A stretch of DNA of 64,000 nt from JAGQSZ01 sp049647585 (GTDB lineage: Bacteria > Actinomycetota > Acidimicrobiia > Acidimicrobiales > Microtrichaceae), in NCBI GenBank assembly GCA_049647585.1, contig JBARXY010000014.1, forward strand, positions 35,774-99,773. Reading direction: 5' to 3'. Positions within the stretch are counted from its first letter, which is position 1. Every line of letters starts with the position of its first letter. Below are positions 37,025 through 42,815 of the stretch, in pieces. The position numbers and the translations under genes were made by a program. The notes beneath the pieces were generated by a model. It worked only from the letters and a program-made list of their open reading frames with translations, searched no databases and had not been told where the DNA came from.

Positions 37025-37900
37025 GTGCTGAAGCTCGTACTGCCAAAGGGATCGCTCGAGAAGGCGACCATGGAGCTCTTCGAAGCTGCTGACCTACCGG
37101 TCCAGCGGAGTTCCTCGGTTGCCTACAAGGCGAGTATCGATGACCCTCGTATCGACAGCGTCCGAATCCTGAGGCCCCAGGAGATTCCGACCTACGTGGC
37201 GGACGGACTCTTCGACCTGGGAATCACCGGTCGCGATTGGATCGAGGAGACAAGCTCCGACGTCGTGACCCTTGGTGAACTGCGTTATTCCAAGGCGACG
37301 AGCAAACCGATCCGTGTGGTCCTGGCCGTCCCAGAGGGTTCGCCGTACACCAGTGCAGCGGAGCTTCCCAAAGGCGTACGTGTCTCGACGGAGTACATGG
37401 GAATTACCAGGAAGTACTTCGAGAAACTGGGCGTCGACGCAGATATTCGACTTTCCTACGGCGCGACCGAGGCGAAGGTCCCCGACATCGTCGATTGCAT
37501 CGTGGAGATCACCGAGACGGGTCGGGCCCTGCATGCCGCGGGACTGAAGATCATCGATGAGATATTGCTGTCCTACACCGAGATGGTTGCCAATCCCGTC
37601 TCGTATGCCGACCCAGAGAAGCGTCACGCGATGGAGCAGGTCATGACTCTGCTGCTGGGCGTGATGGAGGCGCGGGGGCACGTTCTGCTGAAGCTCAACG
37701 TCACCGCTGAGCATCTCGATGATGTAATCGGTGTCCTTCCGGCGATGAAGACCCCCACCGTCAACGAGCTCTACCGCGGCGTCGGCTATGCGGTCGAGAC
37801 CGTCGTTCCCAAGGGGCGGATCAACATCCTGATTCCAGCGCTCAAGGATGCCGGTGCGACCGACTTGATCGAGCTACCGCTCGAGAAGATCGTCCACTGA
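37025..37900 (+). CDS. hisG: ATP phosphoribosyltransferase (long form)
   Basis: HisG starts histidine synthesis by joining ATP and PRPP. The 291-residue length and C-terminal ACT-like regulatory domain (about residues 210-291) indicate the histidine-inhibited long form that does not need HisZ. The N-terminus LKLVLPKGSLEKATMELF and the segment GLFDLGITGRDWIEE are conserved; the PRPP loop region reads LSYGATEAKVPDIVD. It stands alone: no other his gene is in the window. A GTG start is used. Confidence 0.96.
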   Translation: MLKLVLPKGSLEKATMELFEAADLPVQRSSSVAYKASIDDPRIDSVRILRPQEIPTYVADGLFDLGITGRDWIEETSSDVVTLGELRYSKATSKPIRVVLAVPEGSPYTSAAELPKGVRVSTEYMGITRKYFEKLGVDADIRLSYGATEAKVPDIVDCIVEITETGRALHAAGLKIIDEILLSYTEMVANPVSYADPEKRHAMEQVMTLLLGVMEARGHVLLKLNVTAEHLDDVIGVLPAMKTPTVNELYRGVGYAVETVVPKGRINILIPALKDAGATDLIELPLEKIVH

Positions 37901-37931
37901 ACCAGGCCCGGCTGGCGACGGAGTAGATCAG

Positions 37932-38153
37932 ATGGCGCATAGAAGGTCCGGGTCAGGAGTTGTCACAAGCTTCGATGATGTCGCCGGGCTCGGTGTGGTC
38001 CGTGACGATTCCGACGGCCATCTGTTTGATTTCCATTGCACCGCGATCATCGACGGTTCACGCCATATCGAGGTTGACCGGCTGGTCAGCTTCGTCCTCC
38101 GGGCCGGTCACGTTGGCCGGATCGAAGCCGCTCAGGTAACACCGCTAGCCTGA
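37932..38153 (+). CDS. Small cold-shock-domain-like protein
   Basis: This 73-residue protein looks like a divergent cold-shock OB fold: GVVTSFDDVAGLGVV, then FDFHCTAIIDGSRHIEVDRLVSFVL and GRIEAAQVTPL. The canonical RNP1 (KGFGFI) is not conserved but the strand order and the FDFH segment are family-like. Such proteins are known from actinobacteria, probably as RNA or single-strand DNA binders. It follows hisG by 31 nt. A 10-nt tandem repeat begins just after its stop. Confidence 0.65.
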   Translation: MAHRRSGSGVVTSFDDVAGLGVVRDDSDGHLFDFHCTAIIDGSRHIEVDRLVSFVLRAGHVGRIEAAQVTPLA

Positions 38154-38160
38154 CTCACCT

Positions 38161-38210
38161 GAACTCGCCTGAACTCGCCTGAACTCGCCTGAACTCGCCT
38201 GAACTCACCT
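38161..38210. repeat. 10-nt intergenic tandem repeat (x5)
   Basis: GAACTCGCCT occurs four times (38161-38200), followed by GAACTCACCT and flanked by partial copies on both sides. The 190-nt gap to the next gene otherwise contains only C/A-rich low-complexity sequence. Confidence 0.9.
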
Positions 38211-38343
38211 GACTCGCCCACCCGAGCCCGGCCCCAACCCCAACCCCAACTCCCCAACTCGAACTGGCTGTCGCTCGATCGTCTGTAGGTATCTCAACGA
38301 CGGCCAGTTCGGCGTAGCGGGCGCGATTCGGCGGTAGCTGGGG

Positions 38344-38865
38344 TCAGTCGTCGGAGGCGGGCTCCACTCCAGCTTCTGCTGCTTGCTTGACCTGCACGAA
38401 CACCATCTGGAGCTGGCTCAGCGCCTCAATGAGCATTGCCTGATGCTCTCCAAGGCGATCGCCGACGTTCTCGACCACGGCGCGGAACGACTCGATGACC
38501 GTTGCGGCATCGGAGAACGACGGGGGAGTGCTCTCCAGATAAATGGTCGCCAGATCGAATAGGCGCATGAGGTGGTTTGCCACCATCTCGGAAGCCGGTG
38601 TCGCAGCGACCTGTCGACGCACTTGCATCATTTCAGCCAGTTCGGCCTGGAGCTGTGAGCGGTCCTCATCGCTGAGGGTGTCCAGATCGATCCCGAGTTC
38701 CTTGGCAGCGGCGCGGAGCGGATCGCCCGGGTCGATGTGGGACTGGGCCGTGGCGTCGACTTGCCCGGCGTCAGCCCCGGAGGACCCAGATGATGCGTTA
38801 GCTCCAGGCTCTGGCGATGCCTTGCCGACATGGCGTTCGCCGTCCGGTGTCCACAGTGAACTCAT
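38344..38865 (-). CDS. Conserved helical protein of unknown function
   Basis: The 173-residue protein has a disordered N-terminus (about 1-50) and a helical remainder with a heptad-like stretch from DEDRSQLQAELAEMMQVRR to the end, including HLMRLFDLATIYLE and ALSQLQMVFVQVKQ. I do not recognise a family with confidence. The ATG at 38865 is chosen because GGAG lies 5 nt upstream; a GTG at 38892 would add nine residues. It is divergent from the infC leader. Confidence 0.6.
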   Translation of the reverse strand: MSSLWTPDGERHVGKASPEPGANASSGSSGADAGQVDATAQSHIDPGDPLRAAAKELGIDLDTLSDEDRSQLQAELAEMMQVRRQVAATPASEMVANHLMRLFDLATIYLESTPPSFSDAATVIESFRAVVENVGDRLGEHQAMLIEALSQLQMVFVQVKQAAEAGVEPASDD

Positions 38866-38958
38866 CAAATCTCCGAGGGTTGTGATTGACACTGCGTCCC
38901 AAGCGGCGACACGGTTGGACCCGCTGGCCGCGATGCTGAGTCAATACGGTTCAGCTGT

Positions 38959-38964
38959 TACAGT
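38959..38964 (+). promoter_or_regulatory. Candidate -10 of the infC operon
   Basis: TACAGT in TTACAGTAGACC could be the -10 of infC. No convincing -35 is seen. It would give a leader of about 200 nt ahead of infC. Confidence 0.3.
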
Positions 38965-39030
38965 AGACCGCACAACTGAGTAAGTGGGCGCCCGCCCCTC
39001 CTTTCCACACTTTGGTGCGTAAGGAACTTG

Positions 39031-39150
39031 ATGACGTTCGTGCAGTTGGCGCGAACTCTGCTCCGCGGGTGCTCCGGCATCCGCTCGTTTCGTTTTCGGG
39101 CAGAGTCACTGGTTGAAAGGACCGACGCGATCCCTGCAGAAAGGACGTGA
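39031..39150 (+). CDS. 39-codon leader ORF upstream of infC
   Basis: ATG 39031 has AAGGA 5 nt upstream and opens a 39-codon frame beginning MTFVQLARTLLRGC and ending PAERT, with its stop 19 nt before the predicted infC start. It contains a strong GC hairpin (39065-39084) followed by a T-rich stretch. Its position suggests a leader peptide whose translation controls that hairpin. The peptide is Arg-rich; no single amino-acid run suggests a specific attenuator. No homologue is claimed. Confidence 0.45.
   Translation: MTFVQLARTLLRGCSGIRSFRFRAESLVERTDAIPAERT
39065..39084 (+). terminator. Terminator- or attenuator-like hairpin in the infC leader
   Basis: GCGGGTGC (39065-39072) pairs with GCATCCGC (39077-39084) in 8 bp, with one G-U pair and a UCCG (UNCG-type) loop. 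TCGTTTCGTTTTC follows. It sits inside the leader ORF, so a translating ribosome would melt it. Confidence 0.45.
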
Positions 39151-39169
39151 TTTTGAGGAGTGACCGGCC

Positions 39170-39994
39170 ATAGCAGCATCACATGGTGACGAAACCAGGA
39201 CCAACGAGAGGATCAGGGCCCGTGAGGTGCGCCTGATCGACCCCGATGGTCAGCAATTGGGAATCAAGGCGCTTCCCGAAGCGCTCTCCATCGCCAGGTC
39301 GATGGAACTTGATCTGGTCGAGGTAGCTCCCGACGCCCGACCGCCAGTGTGTCGAATCATGAACTTCACCAAGTTCAAGTACGAGGCACAACAGCGGGCC
39401 AAGGAGTCTCGGAAGAAGGCCACGAACATCGTCGTCAAGGAAATGAAGTACCGCCCCAAGATCGGTGGCGGCGACTTCGACACCAAGACGCGAAAGGTCG
39501 CCCAGTTCCTTGGCGAAGGTCACAAGGTCAAGATCACGATCATGTTCAGGGGCCGCGAGATGCAGCATCCGGAGCTTGGTCGACGGATTCTCGATCGTGT
39601 CGCTCAAGAGGTGGTCGACGTCGGCAAGGTCGAAATCATGCCCAAGCAGGATGGTCGGAACATGACCATGGTTCTTGGGCCTGACAAGAAGGCCCAGGAT
39701 CTGGCAAAGGCGCAGGCCAAGAAGGCTAGTGAAGCTGCAGACGTCGAGAACTCAGCGTCCGAAGAACCAGATGCGGTTGAAACGGCTCCGGCAGAGTCGG
39801 CACCGGCACAGTCAGCTCCGGTTGATTCAGACGCTGTCCATTCAGACGCTGTCCAGCCAGACCCTGTCCAGCCTGAGGAAAGCCAGCCTGAGGAAAGCCA
39901 GCCAGAAGAAGTGAATGCTACGGATGAGTCAGCTCCGCTGGTTGAAGACGTGGCCGAAGAGGTGGAGCCTGCAGTAGCGGGCGAGGCCAACTGA
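39170..39994 (+). CDS. infC: Translation initiation factor IF-3, probable AUA start
   Basis: IF-3 blocks subunit joining and proofreads start codons. The frame containing the canonical IF-3 N-terminus, DETRTNERIRAREVRLIDPDG, has no ATG, GTG or TTG before it. The only plausible start is ATA 39170, 9 nt after GAGGAG (39155-39160), and an in-frame stop lies at 39161. A GTG at 39227 would delete the first 19 residues. Rare start codons on infC are known (AUU in E. coli) and allow autoregulation. The C-terminus carries about 95 extra acidic residues built from 15-nt repeats. Confidence 0.85.
   Translation: MAASHGDETRTNERIRAREVRLIDPDGQQLGIKALPEALSIARSMELDLVEVAPDARPPVCRIMNFTKFKYEAQQRAKESRKKATNIVVKEMKYRPKIGGGDFDTKTRKVAQFLGEGHKVKITIMFRGREMQHPELGRRILDRVAQEVVDVGKVEIMPKQDGRNMTMVLGPDKKAQDLAKAQAKKASEAADVENSASEEPDAVETAPAESAPAQSAPVDSDAVHSDAVQPDPVQPEESQPEESQPEEVNATDESAPLVEDVAEEVEPAVAGEAN
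39824..39913 (+). repeat. 15-nt in-frame tandem repeats (3+3) in infC
   Basis: Units at 39824, 39839 and 39854 encode DSDAV-like repeats. Units at 39869, 39884 and 39899 encode QPEES-like repeats, the first two identical. They form the acidic C-terminal tail of IF-3. Confidence 0.9.
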
Positions 39995-40069
39995 TCCGCA
40001 CGACCGCGAGGTTCTGAGGATTGTCCACCTGGTCCTTACGGACCGGACATGAAACGACGAGGGACAACA

Positions 40070-40264
40070 ATGCCAAAGATGAAGACGCACTCCGGTGCCA
40101 AGAAGCGGTACAAGGTCACGGGGACCGGAAAGATCACGCGCCGCAAGGCCGGGCTCAACCACATTCTCGAAAAGAAGTCGCCAAAGCGTAAGCGCCGGCT
40201 GTCCGGGTCCACCGAGTTGAGCAAGGGCGATGCCGCCCGCGCACGACGCCAGTTGGGCATCTGA
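40070..40264 (+). CDS. rpmI: 50S ribosomal protein L35
   Basis: The 64-residue, strongly basic protein has the L35 signature PKMKTHSGAKKRYKVTGTGK at its N-terminus and KRRLSGS near the middle. The ATG at 40070 is chosen over one at 40049 because it gives the family N-terminus and GAGGGA lies upstream. It lies between infC and rplT, the usual IF3-L35-L20 order. A small hairpin (GGTCC/GGACC) precedes it. Confidence 0.97.
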   Translation: MPKMKTHSGAKKRYKVTGTGKITRRKAGLNHILEKKSPKRKRRLSGSTELSKGDAARARRQLGI

Positions 40265-40290
40265 TCCAAACCTGACGAAAGGAGCACCCA

Positions 40291-40677
40291 GTGGCACGCG
40301 TCAAGGGTGGAGTTCACGCCAAGAAGAAGCGTCGCGCCGTACTCGGCAAGGCGAAGGGTTACTACGGCAACAGGAGTCGTAGCTTCCGCTCGGCCAACGA
40401 GGCCGTCATGCACGCGGGGCAGTATGCCTTCCGTGACCGTCGCGCCCGTAAGGGCGAAATGCGTCGGCTCTGGATCCAGCGGATCAACGCTGCATGCCGC
40501 AACCACGGCATCAGCTACAGCCGTTTCATCAGTGGTCTTCGCATCGCCGAGATCGAGATCGACCGCAAGTCGCTCGCCGACCTGGCCGTACGTGATGACG
40601 CATCCTTCGGGGCGCTCGTGAAGGTTGCCCAGGAAGCGCTCGACTCTGAAGCGGCTTCCGCCGAATCAGGAGCGTAG
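40291..40677 (+). CDS. rplT: 50S ribosomal protein L20
   Basis: L20 is an early 23S-binding assembly protein. The 128-residue protein starts at GTG with GAAAGGAG upstream and reads ARVKGGVHAKKKRRAVLGKA, followed by YGNRSRSFRSANEAVM and the globular C-terminal domain NHGISYSRFISGL. A short acidic end is extra. In many bacteria L20 represses this operon, but I do not see a clear L20-binding structure here. The stop lies 2 nt before the probable CUG start of the next gene. Confidence 0.97.
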   Translation: MARVKGGVHAKKKRRAVLGKAKGYYGNRSRSFRSANEAVMHAGQYAFRDRRARKGEMRRLWIQRINAACRNHGISYSRFISGLRIAEIEIDRKSLADLAVRDDASFGALVKVAQEALDSEAASAESGA

Positions 40678-40679
40678 AG

Positions 40680-41513
40680 CTGAGTTCGCTCAGCCCTTCG
40701 AATCCAGAACTCAAGCAACTGCGGCGCCTTTCGAGGCGCCGCAGTGCTCGTTCCGAGGCGGGCGAGTACCTGGTCGACGGGCCCACTCTCGTGGCTGAGC
40801 TCCTGACCAGCGGCATCGCACCTGTCCGTCTCTACGTTGAGCGCGGCGCGCTCGCCGACGATGTCGTCTGGGACGCCAGAGACGCAGGCGTCGACGTTCG
40901 TGATGTTGTCGACGGCGGACTGGCCAAGGTCCTGGATCTGGTTTCGCCAAGGGCGATGGTGGCCGTTGCCGCTATCCGCACCACCGAATTGCAGGATCTC
41001 ACGACTGCCGCCGCGGAAGCACAGCGACCGCTGCTGGTCCTGGTCGGGCTCGCTGATCCGGGCAACGTTGGGACCCTGTTGCGCACAGCCGAGGCGACCG
41101 GAGCAACCGGAGTGGTGCTTACCGAGGGATCTGCTGACATCTTCAATCCCAAGACGGTGCGTGCCTCGGCCGGATCGTTGTTTCGCGTACCGGTATGCCA
41201 GAACATCGAGTTGGCAGAGGTTCTCAGTAGCTGCGCCGCGTCTGGAATTCCGACGTGGGCGACTGTCGTGTCTGGTGGATTGAACCTTGAGGAGGCCGAT
41301 CTCGACGGAGCCGGTGCACTCCTGATCGGCGGCGAGGCTCATGGACTCGGTACCGGCGCTATCGAAGCCAGCTCCGTTCCCCTGTCGATACCCATGGCGG
41401 GAAAGGTCGAGTCGCTCAATGCCGGCGTCGCCGGTGCAGTGGTGCTATTCGAAGCTGCCAGACAGCGGCGAGTCAATGGGGTGCGGTCGACCTCACGAAT
41501 TGAGCCACAATGA
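40680..41513 (+). CDS. TrmH/SpoU-family rRNA methyltransferase, probable CUG start
   Basis: The 277-residue protein is a SPOUT 2'-O-methyltransferase with motif 1 in VLVGLADPGNVGTLLRTAEA, motif 2 in LLIGGEAHGLG and motif 3 in IPMAGKVESLNAGVAGAVV. The N-terminal L30e-like part (RRSARSEAGEYLVDGPTLVAELL) is encoded upstream of the first GTG (40791). No ATG, GTG or TTG precedes it in frame back to a stop at 40647. CTG 40680 lies 7 nt after AGGAG and is the best start. It is the usual neighbour of rplT in actinobacteria. Confidence 0.8.
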   Translation: MSSLSPSNPELKQLRRLSRRRSARSEAGEYLVDGPTLVAELLTSGIAPVRLYVERGALADDVVWDARDAGVDVRDVVDGGLAKVLDLVSPRAMVAVAAIRTTELQDLTTAAAEAQRPLLVLVGLADPGNVGTLLRTAEATGATGVVLTEGSADIFNPKTVRASAGSLFRVPVCQNIELAEVLSSCAASGIPTWATVVSGGLNLEEADLDGAGALLIGGEAHGLGTGAIEASSVPLSIPMAGKVESLNAGVAGAVVLFEAARQRRVNGVRSTSRIEPQ

Positions 41514-41537
41514 TTCACTGTGAAGAAGGACGGAACA

Positions 41538-41669
41538 ATGAACTGCCGCTCTGGCGAGGCCGCGACGTCGGCCGAGGTCGACGCTACGGCATCACCACCG
41601 GATCTTGGGGTCTCGATGAGTCTCGAGGTCGCCATGAGGTCGACACGATGGGTGAGAAATGACCGCTGA
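41538..41669 (+). CDS. Possible 43-codon ORF overlapping the pheS start
   Basis: ATG 41538 follows AAGGA and opens a 43-codon frame (MNCRSGEAATSAEV...) that ends 11 nt inside pheS. It contains no Phe-rich run, so a classical pheST attenuator peptide is unlikely. It could couple translation into pheS or be chance; coding quality is not distinctive. Confidence 0.25.
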   Translation: MNCRSGEAATSAEVDATASPPDLGVSMSLEVAMRSTRWVRNDR

Positions 41670-42687
41670 CGCCGCGCGAATTGCCGAAGAAGGCCGCGAG
41701 AAGATCCTCCAGGCAGAGGATCTCGATTCACTCCACGATCTTGAGTCCGTCTATCTGGGCAAACAGTCCCAGCTCAGCTCGCTCAAGGCGTCGATGCGTG
41801 ATCTGGAGCCGGACAAGCGCAAGGAGCTAGGCGCGGCGATGAACCGGGCCAGGGGCGAGATGGAGTCTGCGGTTGCCACCCGTCGCGGCCAGCTCGAGGA
41901 GTCGGCCCGGGTTGAGCAGCTGGCTGCCGAACGCCTGGACCTGACCGAATACCTGGGCCGGGCCGGAGTCGGTCACGATCATGTGATCACCCAGACCTGG
42001 GAGCGTCTCGAGGACGTCTTCTGTGGGATGGGGTTTTCGGTTGCAGACGGACCCGAGGTTGAGACCGACTGGTTCAACTTCGAGGCGCTCAACCTTCCAC
42101 GGTCGCATCCCGCTCGTTCGCTGTGGGACACCCTCTATCTGGATTCAGATGGACTCGAGGGTGTCGGCGACGAGCGTCTGCTTCTACGAACCCATACGTC
42201 ACCCGTCCAGATCCGCACGATGCTGAAGGCCGTCCGTGAGGGGAGCGGGCCACCTCTCTACGTTGTCTGCCCTGGGCGGGTCTACCGGCGCGACACAGCA
42301 GATGCGACACATCTGCCGGTGTTCCACCAGATCGAAGGCCTGGTCATCGATCGACACATCACCATGGGTGATCTGTCGGGAACCATCGAATCCTTCGTGA
42401 AGTCCTACTTCGGTGACGAGATGACCAGCCGGTTGCGGCCGTCGTACTTTCCCTTCACCGAGCCTTCTGCCGAGTTCGACATTTCAACACCCGACGGTGG
42501 TTGGCTCGAGGTGGGTGGCTGCGGAATGGTCCATCCAAATGTCCTTCGGGCGGGCGGACTCGACCCCGAGGAATGGTCCGGCTTCGCGTTTGGATTCGGC
42601 ATCGACCGACTGGCCAAGATCCGCTACCAGGTCGGCGACCTGCGTGAATTCGTGGCCAACGATATTCGTTTCCTCTCGCAGTTCTGA
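41659..42687 (+). CDS. pheS: Phenylalanyl-tRNA synthetase alpha subunit
   Basis: PheS is the catalytic class II half of the (alpha-beta)2 enzyme that charges tRNA-Phe. The 342-residue protein has an N-terminal coiled coil (about 1-85), motif 2 in RVYRRDTADATHLPVFHQIEG and motif 3 in GFAFGFGIDRLAKIRY near the C-terminus. GSGPPL and the Phe-binding FPFTEPSAEFDI are present. Its stop overlaps the ATG of a 42-codon ORF that leads into pheT. No T-box is seen upstream. Confidence 0.97.
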   Translation: MTADAARIAEEGREKILQAEDLDSLHDLESVYLGKQSQLSSLKASMRDLEPDKRKELGAAMNRARGEMESAVATRRGQLEESARVEQLAAERLDLTEYLGRAGVGHDHVITQTWERLEDVFCGMGFSVADGPEVETDWFNFEALNLPRSHPARSLWDTLYLDSDGLEGVGDERLLLRTHTSPVQIRTMLKAVREGSGPPLYVVCPGRVYRRDTADATHLPVFHQIEGLVIDRHITMGDLSGTIESFVKSYFGDEMTSRLRPSYFPFTEPSAEFDISTPDGGWLEVGGCGMVHPNVLRAGGLDPEEWSGFAFGFGIDRLAKIRYQVGDLREFVANDIRFLSQF

Positions 42688-42815
42688 TGCCTGACGTGAG
42701 GACACCGTCCGGATCAGCTGTCCACCCGGTGACGGTCTGCTCGACCCCTGCCCGTGCGGTCGTCGCCGATGACATCGCGACATTCGGCTCCAAGAGGATT
42801 GGCTCCCAAAGATGA
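42687..42815 (+). CDS. 42-codon ORF exactly bridging pheS and pheT
   Basis: The ATG overlaps the pheS stop (TGATG) and the TGA overlaps the pheT start (ATGA), so this frame joins the two genes without a gap. It encodes MPDVRTPSGSAVHPVTVCST and 22 more residues with no recognised motif. pheT has only a distant GAGGA (13 nt), so ribosomes leaving this ORF may supply its initiation. It may be a coupling device rather than a functional peptide. Confidence 0.45.
   Translation: MPDVRTPSGSAVHPVTVCSTPARAVVADDIATFGSKRIGSQR

Noticed and set aside
41514..41658. T-box or Phe attenuator before pheS
   Set aside because: There is no T-box core sequence, no terminator hairpin, and no Phe codon run in the short ORF present.
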